Numbered from the stretch's first letter, positions 7,070-19,990 are shown. The stretch is 64,000 nt of DNA from an uncultured Prevotellaceae bacterium (GCA_902776475.1 CACYQD010000022.1:1-64000), one strand, 5' to 3'. Numbers and translations are program-made. The notes: generated from the letters alone by a model not told the origin.

Positions 7070-8845
7070 CTATTTGATCAGTCGTTTCTTGCCGTCGATG
7101 ATATACAAGCCGGGAGGCAACTGAGAAGCCCTTTTGGAATCGCGGCTCACGCAACGTCCTTGCAGATCATAGACTGGTCCTTCCGAAGCATCCTTCTTCC
7201 CATATACCACATCGACGATGCCGTCCGGTTCCTCGCTGACCTCCTTATATGCCCATGCCGTCACACCGGTATTGCTCACTCCCGTGAAGGCCACAGCACG
7301 CTTGGAGGTCGGTTCGAGGGTCTGCATCACGAGCACACCCTTATAAGCGACGTAATTGGCGCTGAGCGTCATGTAGCAGGTGCCATCCTCCACGCTCCAA
7401 AGGCCGCTATAGGTGCCTGAAACCGTACCATCGGCATTGAGGGTGATATCCACAGGTGTGGAGAGCGCCTTGCTCTCATGATTGAGTCCATAACGATGAA
7501 CCATGAACTTATAGTCGCCGACGATATAGTCTGTGGAGAAAATCGATTTCTGGGCGATGTCCTCATCCGTGGTGGTCTCCCCTGTATATTCAAAAGGAGC
7601 TGCGCAGAGCCAACCGTCCTTGTTGAGGAAGACCTGGTGAACTCTGACCTGATGTCCCTCGCCACCATTCTGGAAACGCGTATGATAGACGAGATAGGTG
7701 CGCCCGTCAGGAGCGGCAACGATGGAGTTGTGCCCTTGAGAGCGCTCTCCGTCGCTCATATAACCCCAACTGCCGTAGGCGCCGAAAATGTTCTCGCCAC
7801 GGTTGTCGCTGTTGGGACCGTAGTTGAGCACGTAATTATTGTAGATGGCATTCGTTCCCTTCACGTCAACATAAGGTCCGTCAGGGTTCTGCGAACGGAA
7901 CACCCGCATCTGGTATCCGCCCTTCTGTTCCAGTCCACCATTGGTGATAAACAGGTAATAATAGTTGCCGATGTGCTCAATATAACTGGCTTCTCCCGAC
8001 ACATACCAGCCGCCACCTATCTTCTTGCCGAAATAGGGGTCACTGCTCACATTCTGGTTGCTGCCAGCGACAGGGTAGGCAGCGTCATAGTCGCGCAAAC
8101 CGTTCTCATCGTTCAGACGCAGCATCCAGATGCCCCCGCTCCATGAACCGTACGACATCCACAGTTGTCCCTCCTCATCGTAGAAGACGCAAGGGTCGAT
8201 GCAATGAGGCCAATAGTTTCCCCAGTTGCCACCCCTGTTGTAACGGGCGGGCAACGTACTTTGTTCGCCGAGCACCAATTCCAAATCTGTCTTATGATAG
8301 CTGACGGCCTCATTGTTGGAAACATTGAAACCGCTGAACACCACGGGACCTTGATAGCGGTATGGTCCCTGGATGGACGCACTGGTGAGCAGGATGATGC
8401 TGGAATTCCATTTGGGACCGTTGATACTCAGATACATACACCATTTCTGCATTTTCTCATTCCAGATGACATCGGGTGCCCACATGTTGCCGTCGATATT
8501 GTAACCTTCACCGTAAGCAGAGGAGTAAGCGAGGGCATCGAAATTGCCAAAGGTCACATCCTCTCCGCCTTTCGGCACAGAAGTCGTCTGGTTGGTGGTG
8601 AAGGCAAACTTGTTCTGGGCATTATTGGTCGTGGCGTTGGCCCAAGGCACATTGATGGATGTCCAGGCCTGCAAATCGTAGGAACGAGCCGCTGCCCGGT
8701 GACTGCCGAAGATATACCAGCATTCACCATTGGGTTGCCACACGATCGAGGGGTCGTGTACGGAAACCCTTTTCATTGCTCTTTTGATTTGCGCATTCAT
8801 TGCCAAAGGCAAGAAAGCCAGTAAGATTACAAGTAGTCGTCGCAT
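7070..8845 (-). CDS. glycoside hydrolase family 43 endo-arabinanase-like enzyme
   Basis: The protein has 591 residues with a clear signal peptide (MRRLLVILLAFLPLAMNA-Q). The GH43 five-bladed propeller begins at VHDPSIV, where Asp31 fits the conserved catalytic base position. Motifs such as WAPDVIW and DPCVFYDEEGQLWMSYGSW support the endo-1,5-alpha-L-arabinanase branch. Residues about 440-540 (beginning YKFMVHRYGLNHE) resemble the C-terminal domain attached to extracellular arabinanases. The tail YDLQGRCV ... PPGLYIIDGKK looks like a type IX sorting signal. The substrate would be arabinan side chains of pectin, consistent with the pectate lyase elsewhere in the window. It has its own consensus promoter and is followed by the S8 protease gene. 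Confidence 0.9.
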   Translation of the reverse strand: MRRLLVILLAFLPLAMNAQIKRAMKRVSVHDPSIVWQPNGECWYIFGSHRAAARSYDLQAWTSINVPWANATTNNAQNKFAFTTNQTTSVPKGGEDVTFGNFDALAYSSAYGEGYNIDGNMWAPDVIWNEKMQKWCMYLSINGPKWNSSIILLTSASIQGPYRYQGPVVFSGFNVSNNEAVSYHKTDLELVLGEQSTLPARYNRGGNWGNYWPHCIDPCVFYDEEGQLWMSYGSWSGGIWMLRLNDENGLRDYDAAYPVAGSNQNVSSDPYFGKKIGGGWYVSGEASYIEHIGNYYYLFITNGGLEQKGGYQMRVFRSQNPDGPYVDVKGTNAIYNNYVLNYGPNSDNRGENIFGAYGSWGYMSDGERSQGHNSIVAAPDGRTYLVYHTRFQNGGEGHQVRVHQVFLNKDGWLCAAPFEYTGETTTDEDIAQKSIFSTDYIVGDYKFMVHRYGLNHESKALSTPVDITLNADGTVSGTYSGLWSVEDGTCYMTLSANYVAYKGVLVMQTLEPTSKRAVAFTGVSNTGVTAWAYKEVSEEPDGIVDVVYGKKDASEGPVYDLQGRCVSRDSKRASQLPPGLYIIDGKKRLIK

Positions 8846-8909
8846 ATTTTCGTTTGGTTAAATGAATATAGGTGGGTTCTGTTTTGAGGTCATATCGGAA
8901 AAAACCATC

Positions 8910-8940
8910 CAAAGATAATGCAAAACGCGAAGAAAACAAA
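8910..8940 (-). promoter_or_regulatory. promoter of GH43-protease operon
   Basis: Read on the minus strand, TTTG is followed after exactly 19 bases by TATCTTTG (8917-8910), a complete match to the Bacteroidetes pattern. The leader is about 57 bases long. Confidence 0.85.
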
Positions 8941-8969
8941 ATAAAAGGCCGCTTTTTTGATTTTTATGC

Positions 8970-9018
8970 TCAACTCAAGTTGAAAGGAATGTAGGAGTGC
9001 GGTAGTTTAGGAGTGTAC
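8970..9018 (+). repeat. left arm of a dispersed repeat (copy 1)
   Basis: CTCAACTCAAGTTGAAAGG and TAGGAGTGCGGTAGTTTAGG match, in reverse complement and with gaps, the part of the repeat at about 18066-18105. The copy is split from its other arm (9124-9183) by about 105 bases that include a CTCTCCC hairpin repeat. Confidence 0.6.
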
Positions 9019-9027
9019 AAAACAAAC

Positions 9028-9063
9028 TTATCCCTCTCCCTTTGGGAGAGGTTAGGTGAGGGG
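9028..9063 (-). repeat. single CTCTCCC-type hairpin repeat
   Basis: The unit reads TTATCCCTCTCCC-TTT-GGGAGAGG followed by TTAGGTGAGGGG. It lies inside another repeat, which suggests insertion. Bases 9064-9123 between this unit and the right arm hold nothing I can identify. Confidence 0.8.
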
Positions 9064-9123
9064 TATTTCGCAAATTGTCGTTCAGATATCCATATCGAGC
9101 CTCTAGCTCAATCAAACTATTGT

Positions 9124-9183
9124 CTAAACTCCCAATCTCCCAAACTCCTAAACTCCATAAAGTTGAGCAAATGCGAAACTTTA
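9124..9183 (+). repeat. right arm of the dispersed repeat (copy 1)
   Basis: This stretch of about 60 bases, built from AAACTCC-type units and ending AGTTGAGCAAATGCGAAACT, is nearly identical in reverse complement to 18005-18064. The two copies bracket the 9.2-18.0 kb gene block in opposite orientation. Confidence 0.8.
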
Positions 9184-9252
9184 GTAATGCAATTTGACTT
9201 CGTCCAATTTAGGCTGCACCTCGGGAATGCAAACAAAAAACTTCGTCTTTTG

Positions 9253-9284
9253 TTTGGTATTCCGCTCGGTTTGCACTAAATTTG
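9253..9284 (+). promoter_or_regulatory. promoter of SDR gene
   Basis: TTTG at 9253-9256 is followed after 20 bases by TAAATTTG at 9277-9284. The predicted transcription start falls on or just before the ATG at 9290, so the message may be leaderless. Confidence 0.75.
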
Positions 9285-9289
9285 CCATC

Positions 9290-10045
9290 ATGAAGAAAGC
9301 AATTGTGATCGGAGCATCGTCTGGCATTGGGATGGAGGTGGCCAAGTTGCTGCTCTCCGAGGGATGGAGCATCGGCATCGCCGCACGCCGCACAGACCTG
9401 TTGCTGCAACTCAAGCAGAGAAACCCTGAACGCGTAGAGGTGGAAACCATCGATGTCAACAACGAGGAAGCCGAAGATCTGCTCTTGAGCCTCATCGCCG
9501 TGGTGGGCGGAATGGATCTCTTCTTCTATGCTTCCGGCATCGGCAAACAGAATACCGAACTGCAGTCTGACATAGAAATCAATACCGTGACCACCAATGC
9601 TCTCGGTTTCACCCGGATGATCGGAGTGGCCTACCGTTACATGGCGAACCACGGAGGCGGCCACATCGCCGCCATCACCTCCATCGCCGGCACCAAAGGA
9701 CTGGGTCCCGCTCCTGCTTATTCTGCGACGAAAGCTTTCCAAAACAACTACCTGCAGGCTTTGGAACAACAGGCCAACACCCGGAAACTCAACATCAAGT
9801 TTACCGACATCCGACCTGGATTCGTGGGTACCGCCCTGCTCGGCGATGACATCAAATATCCGATGCTGCTCAAAGCGGAGGACGTGGCTTACCAGATTAT
9901 CGAAGCGGTGAAAAAGGAAGAGCACATCAAAGTGATAGACTGGCGCTGGCGCATCATCACCGCCTGCTGGCGGCGCATCCCGCGGTGGGTGTGGCGCCGT
10001 CTGCCCTTGAAAACCTCAAAGAAAAAGGCCAAAGCCTCCAGATAG
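9290..10045 (+). CDS. SDR-family NAD(P)-dependent oxidoreductase
   Basis: The 251-residue classical short-chain dehydrogenase starts MKKAIVIGASSGIGMEVAK, with the nucleotide-binding TGxxxGIG-type loop as GASSGIG. The catalytic Ser lies in AAITSIAG (about residue 139), and the Tyr-x3-Lys pair appears as YSATK (about 152-156). The substrate cannot be deduced. The C-terminus is very basic (KKAKASR), with an amphipathic Trp/Arg-rich stretch near 220-240 that could touch the membrane. The start at 9290 is chosen because an upstream in-frame candidate would lie before the promoter. The gene is monocistronic and followed by duplicated hairpin repeats. Confidence 0.85.
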   Translation: MKKAIVIGASSGIGMEVAKLLLSEGWSIGIAARRTDLLLQLKQRNPERVEVETIDVNNEEAEDLLLSLIAVVGGMDLFFYASGIGKQNTELQSDIEINTVTTNALGFTRMIGVAYRYMANHGGGHIAAITSIAGTKGLGPAPAYSATKAFQNNYLQALEQQANTRKLNIKFTDIRPGFVGTALLGDDIKYPMLLKAEDVAYQIIEAVKKEEHIKVIDWRWRIITACWRRIPRWVWRRLPLKTSKKKAKASR

Positions 10046-10079
10046 AACGTAGCCCAAATGCAGGATTCCCGATAGACAG

Positions 10080-10262
10080 CGGCCCTCACCTATCCTCTCC
10101 CAAAGGGAGAGGGATAAGATACTAAAGGCATTACTTTGGACACCCGATAAACCGTGGCCAGACTGCGGGGCACCCGCTAAACAACGGCCCTCACCTATCC
10201 TCTCCCAAAGGGAGAGGGACAAGTTACTAAAGACATAACTTTGGCCCCTCTACAAACCACGG
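10080..10262 (+). repeat. two tandem copies of a 78-base repeat with CTCTCCC hairpin
   Basis: Copies at 10080-10157 and 10185-10262 both begin CGGCCCTCACCTATCCTCTC and end near AAACC-TGG/ACGG. Each contains CTCTCCC-AAA-GGGAGAG. The second copy contains TAACTTTG (10236-10243), a possible -7 element for the Nudix gene; the first has lost it. Confidence 0.8.
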
Positions 10263-10298
10263 CCCTTCGACTGACAGCAACTTCAAATCCCGATATAT

Positions 10299-10691
10299 AT
10301 GGAAAACAAAAAGCACTACCATGTTGTGGCAGCCGTCATCACCGACGGCGACAAGTATCTTTGTATGCAGCGCTGCCGCTCCACCCACGATTATATCTCG
10401 GAGCACTGGGAGTTTCCCGGTGGCAAGAACGAAGAAGGCGAGAGCGACCACCACACCCTCGTGCGGGAAATCCGTGAGGAGATGGACTGGGATGTCTATG
10501 TAGGGCGCAAGATCTGCACCGTCGTCCAGGAATATCCTGACTTCACCATCACCCTGACAGCTTATTACTGCAAGGGAGGCGACGGTGAGTTCAAACTCCT
10601 CGACCATCTCGACTACAAATGGTTGACACGTGAGGAGTTGGACAGTCTCAACTGGACGGAAGGTGACCGCAAGTTGCTGACCTACCTATAG
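10299..10691 (+). CDS. MutT-like Nudix hydrolase
   Basis: The protein has 130 residues and is cytoplasmic. A complete Nudix box is visible: G-K-N-E-E-G-E followed by seven residues and REIREEM (about residues 42-63), preceded by HWEFPGG. Size and the early MQRCRS strand resemble MutT/CTP-type (deoxy)nucleoside triphosphate pyrophosphohydrolases that clean oxidised nucleotides, but substrate specificity cannot be read reliably. The 3' end overlaps the convergent B3/4 gene by 10 bases. The purine-poor upstream region is a repeat, so it may be transcribed from a promoter inside that repeat. Confidence 0.88.
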   Translation: MENKKHYHVVAAVITDGDKYLCMQRCRSTHDYISEHWEFPGGKNEEGESDHHTLVREIREEMDWDVYVGRKICTVVQEYPDFTITLTAYYCKGGDGEFKLLDHLDYKWLTREELDSLNWTEGDRKLLTYL

Positions 10692-11347
10692 ATGGTGTAG
10701 CTGCCACCATCGCTGTCGCAGTATTTGCGAAGCAATTGCTGAATGAACTCCGCATTTTCCCTTACCCGCTGCTCATTGCCGTCATAGCCGTTGATGAGCA
10801 CGAGAAGGTGTGTGGTCTGGAGATCGATTTTCGTACGCTCATTGTCACTGGTGGGTGTCCCCACCCCACCGTCGGCATCACGATAGACGGGCAGTCCCTC
10901 GATATTGATCATGCCCCGTCCGATGCCTTCGTAGGGTTCTCCGGCGCGCCCCACGCCCAATGTCAAGGTGTCGCCATGAAATTTATCCGCATCAAAACCG
11001 CCGATGCTGTAGCCGTAGGCGATGCTGGCCAAATTGATAAGATCGACCAAGGTGTCGATCTGATAGAGCGACTTGCCCTGGAGCATGCGCCGTATCAAGG
11101 CTTCTGAGGCCGGCCGGTAGCGCGAAGGGTCTTTGCCGCAGGCCTTATACACTTTGCGTGTGGCCTCGATACTCGGCATCTGTTTCAACGACTCTGTGGT
11201 CAGTTCTGCCTTATAGCGTTCTGCGAGGCTGTTGATCTCCTCCCACAGCGGAGCGCTGTAGGGCGTGTTCTTACAATAAGCCTCCACCGCTGCCCCCACA
11301 AACGAGGGGCACACATTTTCTATCTCCTGTGAAACGTGGATTATCAT
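10682..11347 (-). CDS. B3/B4 tRNA-binding-domain protein
   Basis: The 221-residue protein resembles stand-alone B3/4 domains related to the editing domain of phenylalanyl-tRNA synthetase beta. Landmarks are EATRKVYKACGKDPSRYRPA (about 64-83), the DLINLASIAYGYSIGGFD stretch and LGVGRAGEPYEGIG. Such free-standing proteins are thought to act on amino acids or mischarged tRNA, but few are characterised. It has no export signal. It lies 90 bases downstream of ligA on the same strand, and its 3' end overlaps the Nudix gene tail by 10 bases. The gap to ligA holds a short tandem repeat. Confidence 0.8.
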   Translation of the reverse strand: MIIHVSQEIENVCPSFVGAAVEAYCKNTPYSAPLWEEINSLAERYKAELTTESLKQMPSIEATRKVYKACGKDPSRYRPASEALIRRMLQGKSLYQIDTLVDLINLASIAYGYSIGGFDADKFHGDTLTLGVGRAGEPYEGIGRGMINIEGLPVYRDADGGVGTPTSDNERTKIDLQTTHLLVLINGYDGNEQRVRENAEFIQQLLRKYCDSDGGSYTIYR

Positions 11348-11399
11348 GATGATATTTTTTTAAAAGCTTTTATGAGGGGGCCTTTTAGGGCGATAAAGA

Positions 11400-15385
<3,986 letters not shown>

Positions 15386-15389
<4 letters not shown>

Positions 15390-17176
15390 GGCTTCTTCGT
15401 TTTATGGTGGTTGTTCTTATCCTTGCGGCGGTTCTTCCGAGGTTCGTCGAAATCTCCTCCGTCCTCATTCTGGATCGTGTAGATCTCACGGTAGATGGCA
15501 TTGGAGCGCAACAGGTTGTCATGGGTGTCGAAACCGCTCACCTTGCCGCTGTCGAGCACGAGGATGCGGTCACAGTCCTTGACGCTGGAGATGCGCTGTG
15601 CGATGATGATCTTTGTCAACTGGGGCAGATTCTCCCTGAACGCCCGTTGGATGGCGGCGTCGGTGGCTGTGTCGCAAGCGCTTGTACTGTCGTCGAGCAC
15701 CAGCACCTTGGGATGCTTGAGCAGTGCCCGTGCGATGCAGATCCTTTGTTTCTGTCCGCCCGACACATTGGTGCCGCCCTGTTCGATGCGGGTGTCGTAG
15801 CCATCGGGCATCTGGTCGATGAACTCATCGGCACAGGCCATGCGACAGGCCTCACGGCACTCCTCCAAGGTGGCCTCGGCATTTCCCCACCTGAGGTTAT
15901 CAAGTATGGTGCCCGAGAAAAGCACATTGTTCTGGAGCACCACCGAAACGGCATTGCGGAGGGTCTCCAGGTCATATTGGCGTACATCCTTTCCGCCCAC
16001 CAGCACGCTGCCTTTCGACACGTCGTACAACCGGCTGACGAGGTTGACCAGGGATGACTTTCCACTGCCCGTACCACCGATCACGCCGATGGTCTCGCCG
16101 GACCGGATGCGGAACGACACATTGTTGATGGCATACTCACCGCTGCCGCCCTTGTAGCCAAAACAGACATGGCGGAAATCGACACTGCCGTCGGCCACGA
16201 CGGTCTCCGCCTTCCGGGGATTGGTGATGTCGGCCTCCTCATTGATGACCTCCGCCACGCGCTGGCCGCTGGCCGCACTTTGGGTGAGCATGACGAAAAT
16301 CATGCTGAGCATCATCAGCGACATGAGGATGCTCATCACATAGGTGAAGAGCGACGTGATCTCACCCGTGGTGAGCGTGCCGCCGACCACGAACTGCGCG
16401 CCAAACCAGGAGATGGCGATGATGCAGCCATAGACCACGAGGTTCATCACGGGGTGGTTGAGCGCCATCAGACCCTCGGTGCGCACATACAGGCGGTAGA
16501 GGGCCTCGGCAGCCTTGCCAAACTTGGTGTTCTCGTATTCCTCCCTGACGAAGGCCTTCACCACGCGGATGCCCGACACGTTCTCCTGCACGCTGCTGTT
16601 GAGGTCGTCATAACGCTCAAAGACCTGCTTGAAGAGTTTCGACACCCTACTGATGAGGAAATAGAGAAACACCGAGAGCACCACCATGGCAATGATGAAG
16701 ATGATGCTCATGCGCACGTCGATGACGAAGCACATGAAGATGCTGAACAACATGCGGAAGGGAGCCCTCACCGACACCCTGAGCAACTGCTGAAACGCAT
16801 TCTGCAGGTTGGACACGTCGGTGGTCATGCGGGTCACTAGTCCAGAGGTGCTGAACTTGTCGATGTCGGAGAACGAGAAGGTCTGGATGTTGCGGTACAT
16901 CGCCTCGCGCAGGTTGGAGGCGAAGCCCGACGAGGCATAGGCGGAATATTGTCCGGCCTTGATGCCGAAGAGCAGACTGAGAAAAGCCATGCCCAGCATG
17001 ATGCCCCCGTAGAGATACACATTGCCCACATCCCCGGCATTGATGCCCAGGTCGATGAGCTTCGCGGTGACATAGGGGATGAGCACGTCCATCACCACCT
17101 CCAAAGAGGTGAAGACAGGCGTGAGCAGGGCCGCTTTCTTATACTGCTTGACTTGTGCGTAGAGAGTCTTGAGCAT
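15386..17176 (-). CDS. ABC exporter half-transporter, first of the pair
   Basis: The protein has 596 residues from ATG 17176 (MLKTLYAQV); a TTG nine bases upstream is less likely. The layout is an exporter transmembrane domain followed by an ATPase with Walker A GGTGSGKSS, signature VSGGQKQR and Walker B VLVLDDSTSACD. The second residue after the Walker B aspartate is Ser where Glu is usual (DDS rather than DEA). This suggests one degenerate ATP site, as known for heterodimeric exporters, while the downstream partner keeps DEA. The basic C-terminal tail (KNRRKDKNNHHKTKKP) overlaps the next start codon. It may be co-transcribed with the DUF5020 gene 44 bases upstream. Confidence 0.9.
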
Positions 17177-17220
17177 TCTTGGCAAAGATGATGAGGAAAA
17201 CGGATGGTCAGGTCATTTCT

Positions 17221-17973
17221 TCAGAACGTCCACTTGGCGGCGATGGTGGGAATGGCGAAGAACTTGTCATTGCGCCCGTTCTTGTCCCACACGAAGTTGT
17301 TGCTGATCTCCACCTCGGTACCCAGACTCAGATGGATGTCCTCGCAACCCTTCAAGGCACTCACGTTCCACCACAACTGCGGTTCTGTGATGGTGATCCA
17401 CTTGCCCCTGACATTGGGATCATACCAACAATCGATAAATCCGGAGAATGTGCACAATCCGGAGGCGAAGGTGAGTCCCCACACGGCTGTGGCCTGGAAA
17501 CTGTTGAAAGGCCTGTTCCATGGATTCTGTCCCTTGAAATAGTATTTATACATGGCCTGAATCGACAGGGTCTTGGAGAAATCGCCGCTCGCCCAGTTCC
17601 AGGCTGGTCCGGCGAGGAACGCATGCTGGAAACGGGTGGCATACTGCGTGACCTGACTGGATGAAAGTCCGCCGTTATACTCCACATGAGCCGCCCAGCG
17701 CTTGTTGGGGGTGATATTGAACTCCCTGGCAACCTCCCAGTAGGCTCCCGCCACACCGTCATGGTAATAGTCAAGGTCGACGAAGAAGAAAGTGCTTCCC
17801 CATTTGTCGGGTCTGAACATCTCCACGGTGGTGGTCACACTGGGGCGCCCTGACAGGTCATCACTGAGCGAATGGCCCAGGTCGTAATGCAACTGCACGT
17901 TCTGCGCTGCAAGAGCACCGGTTAAACCTAAAAACAAACAGACACTAATGAGTTTTTTGAAAATCTGACGCAT
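17221..17973 (-). CDS. DUF5020-family outer-membrane beta-barrel protein
   Basis: The 250-residue protein has a signal peptide (MRQIFKKLISVCLFLGLTGALA-AQ). Alternating amphipathic strands rich in Trp/Tyr follow (GSTFFFVDLDYYHDG, LHYDLGHSLSDD, PQLWWNVSALKG), and a terminal aromatic residue (AAKWTF) is typical of outer-membrane barrels. The pattern fits DUF5020, related to the nucleoside-specific channel Tsx. A nucleoside or small-molecule pore is therefore plausible but unproven. It is the first gene of a minus-strand run into the ABC exporter genes; the ABC pair could export across the inner membrane towards it, which is only an inference from adjacency. Confidence 0.8.
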   Translation of the reverse strand: MRQIFKKLISVCLFLGLTGALAAQNVQLHYDLGHSLSDDLSGRPSVTTTVEMFRPDKWGSTFFFVDLDYYHDGVAGAYWEVAREFNITPNKRWAAHVEYNGGLSSSQVTQYATRFQHAFLAGPAWNWASGDFSKTLSIQAMYKYYFKGQNPWNRPFNSFQATAVWGLTFASGLCTFSGFIDCWYDPNVRGKWITITEPQLWWNVSALKGCEDIHLSLGTEVEISNNFVWDKNGRNDKFFAIPTIAAKWTF

Positions 17974-18004
17974 GTTAAAATTATGATTTCGCTAAATGAA
18001 CAAC

Positions 18005-18105
18005 TATAGTTTCGCATTTGCTCAACTTTTTGGAGTTTAGGAGTTTAGGAGATTAGGAGTTTAGACACTAACGCACTCCTTTCACCTTGAGAAAGTTGAG
18101 TGAAC
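18005..18105 (-). repeat. dispersed repeat (copy 2, uninterrupted)
   Basis: The block carries TTCGCATTTGCTCAACTT, three GGAGTTTAG-like units, GCACTCCTTTCACCTTGAG and a final TTGAGTG. It matches 8970-9183 in reverse complement but lacks the roughly 105-base interruption seen there. It occupies most of the gap between the DUF5020 gene and the 97-aa gene. Confidence 0.8.
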
Positions 18106-18111
18106 AAAAAA

Positions 18112-18405
18112 TCAGTTCTTTCTCCCATAAAGACGGGCGATGGCAAGACAAGCCATCAGCGCGGCGAAGGAGATGACGATGGTCCATACCAGCATCGAGG
18201 AATCGGCATTGCTGGCACCGAGTCCGTCGGTCAAGGGACTCATCGACGACAGGGTATCGACCAGGGAATCCTTGCCCACCGTGATGGTGTCGCACACAGT
18301 GTCCTTGGTGTTTACCACAGTATCCAGCTGTGGTGTCGGACGATGGATGACGGGGCCGAGATGACGCTCGTGAGGCGATACGATAATGTCTAAAAATGGT
18401 AACAT
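18112..18405 (-). CDS. 97-aa hypothetical protein with C-terminal membrane anchor
   Basis: The protein has a polar, Thr/Asp-rich N-terminal 60 residues and a single C-terminal transmembrane helix (about 70-91, MLVWTIVISFAALMACLAIA). It ends with basic residues RLYGRKN, so it would be a tail-anchored protein. No family is recognised. It is the last gene of a three-gene minus-strand group with a four-helix membrane protein and an MFS-like transporter, 27 bases downstream of the former. Coding status is supported by spacing and composition but not by any motif. Confidence 0.5.
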   Translation of the reverse strand: MLPFLDIIVSPHERHLGPVIHRPTPQLDTVVNTKDTVCDTITVGKDSLVDTLSSMSPLTDGLGASNADSSMLVWTIVISFAALMACLAIARLYGRKN

Positions 18406-18432
18406 AACTTCAATATGATAAAACTGTTAAAC

Positions 18433-18774
18433 TTATAATCCCGCATTGAAAAAGACAAGCAGCAACTGAAACAGCACGCCCGTCAGAAAACTGATGGCAT
18501 TGCACAGCAGGCTATAGACGGCGGCTTGGCTCCACTTTCTCACGAAGCCGTAATACCACAGGCACTCCACCACCACGACAAGCACTTCGCCCACCAAGAC
18601 ATCACGCCACCCGCCACTGCACCGTAGCAGATAGACGTTGAGCGGCACGTTGGTCAGTATGTTCACAACCACCGATGAGAGCAGCACTTTTCGTCTCCGC
18701 TCTCCGAGAAGGAGCAGTACCCCATACTCGATGAGGATGGTGGCGACCAGCGCGAGCGATAATTGTAACAGCAT
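18433..18774 (-). CDS. four-helix membrane protein
   Basis: The protein has 113 residues and four predicted membrane helices, with a basic loop GERRRK and a second loop after LLRCSGGWRD. ATG 18774 is preferred over a GTG six bases upstream because AGGAGG lies seven bases before it, an unusually strong Shine-Dalgarno sequence for this phylum. The gene begins 15 bases after the MFS-like gene stop, so the pair is almost certainly co-transcribed. It may form a membrane complex with that transporter; no family name is claimed. Confidence 0.65.
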   Translation of the reverse strand: MLLQLSLALVATILIEYGVLLLLGERRRKVLLSSVVVNILTNVPLNVYLLRCSGGWRDVLVGEVLVVVVECLWYYGFVRKWSQAAVYSLLCNAISFLTGVLFQLLLVFFNAGL

Positions 18775-18789
18775 CCCCACTCCTCCTTA

Positions 18790-19782
18790 TTACAAGATGG
18801 CCAGAAGATAGCCGGGAATCAATACTGCCGCCAACACCCCGAATGCCAGACCCTCACGATCTTTCAGCACCTCATTGGCCAGGTAGAGGGTGACCGGCAT
18901 GGTGCAGTTGATCAGGAACAAACCCGTCAGGAGCACCGTCATGTGGCTGTCTTTATAGATAAAGCACACCACAAATGCTGTCAGCACCACAGCCATCGAC
19001 CATACGATGCCGAAACTCTTGGCTATCCATCCGCCGGCCATCTTTCCCAACATGGACACCGCTCCCATCAACAGGATGAGCGCCTGGGTCTTTGTCACGC
19101 CCGAGGAGAACACCTCGCCGACATACGAGCGGAACATCACAAAGGCTGCCACTAAGATGACCGCCACGACGACGAAGGTCTGGCTGAGGGATTTTCCCGC
19201 TTTCCGGTCAAGACTTTCGCCGGCGGCCTCATTCCGCTCCACCGCATGATCCATGAAGGCATACAAGGCGGCAAATAATCCGATGGCCAGCATGAAGGCA
19301 TCCAACAGCCACCACGACCGGAACACCAGGCCCACGGCCAGTCCGAAAGCTCCTGTGGAGACGAAGACACCGAGGGCCCGGAGATCATTGCCCATTTTCA
19401 CCACCGTCTGCTTGCCGCCCCACACATGAAACAGTGAGTTTCCCATGCCCAGCAAAGAGGCGATGACCCACATCCATACAGAAGAGCCGCGCGACTGTCC
19501 GGCATAAGAAACCCATGATGCCGACAACACCGCCATGGCCAACAAGACAATGGCGGCGAGCAACAACCGATAGCGGTGACTTGACCGGTCTGCCCAAATA
19601 CCAGTGAATGGTTGGGTCATGAAAGCCAGCACATTGTAAGTCAAGAAGATGCCAAAGAGCCGCGACACATCAGCAGCCGGCGACAGAAGATAGAGGCAAC
19701 AGACACACAGTCCATCGACAAGGAAATGGAGCACCGAACTGATGCCCACCAACATGGCTTGTTTTCTCACAATCGTCTGCAT
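18790..19782 (-). CDS. MFS-like transporter
   Basis: The protein has 330 residues and about ten hydrophobic segments, so it is shorter than most MFS carriers (about 400 residues, 12 helices). A loop after helix 2 reads GIWADRSSHRYRL, matching the MFS motif A (GxLaDrxGrr). The Asp/Glu-rich central loop (ERNEAAGESLDRKAGK) separates two halves. The adjacent small four-helix protein could supply missing helices, which is an inference. The substrate is unknown. It has a consensus promoter 18 bases upstream of the ATG. Confidence 0.78.
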   Translation of the reverse strand: MQTIVRKQAMLVGISSVLHFLVDGLCVCCLYLLSPAADVSRLFGIFLTYNVLAFMTQPFTGIWADRSSHRYRLLLAAIVLLAMAVLSASWVSYAGQSRGSSVWMWVIASLLGMGNSLFHVWGGKQTVVKMGNDLRALGVFVSTGAFGLAVGLVFRSWWLLDAFMLAIGLFAALYAFMDHAVERNEAAGESLDRKAGKSLSQTFVVVAVILVAAFVMFRSYVGEVFSSGVTKTQALILLMGAVSMLGKMAGGWIAKSFGIVWSMAVVLTAFVVCFIYKDSHMTVLLTGLFLINCTMPVTLYLANEVLKDREGLAFGVLAAVLIPGYLLAIL

Positions 19783-19799
19783 CTTTCAACTTTATCAGG

Positions 19800-19831
19800 C
19801 AAAATTAGTGGAAAACAAGGGGAAAACCAAA
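19800..19831 (-). promoter_or_regulatory. promoter of MFS-like operon
   Basis: On the minus strand TTTG (19831-19828) is separated by 20 bases from TAATTTTG (19807-19800). Transcription should begin about 12 bases before the ATG. Confidence 0.8.
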
Positions 19832-19950
19832 CAAAAAACCATGTTTTTGTTTGAATTTCTGGGTTGAACTCCATTTGTACGCCGTATGAGTGCCATCCAT
19901 CATCCCCGCCTCTTCTGCCGAATAGAATTGTTAAAAAACACCAAGCGATA

Positions 19951-19981
19951 TGTGTTTTGACATTACTTTTTCGTAATTTTG
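19951..19981 (+). promoter_or_regulatory. promoter of winged-helix regulator
   Basis: TAATTTTG at 19974-19981 is preceded 19 bases upstream by TGTG. The sequence CTTTTTCGTAATTTTGG around it recurs almost exactly before the DUF6057 gene (24219-24234). Confidence 0.65.
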
Positions 19982-19990
19982 GGCCAAAAT

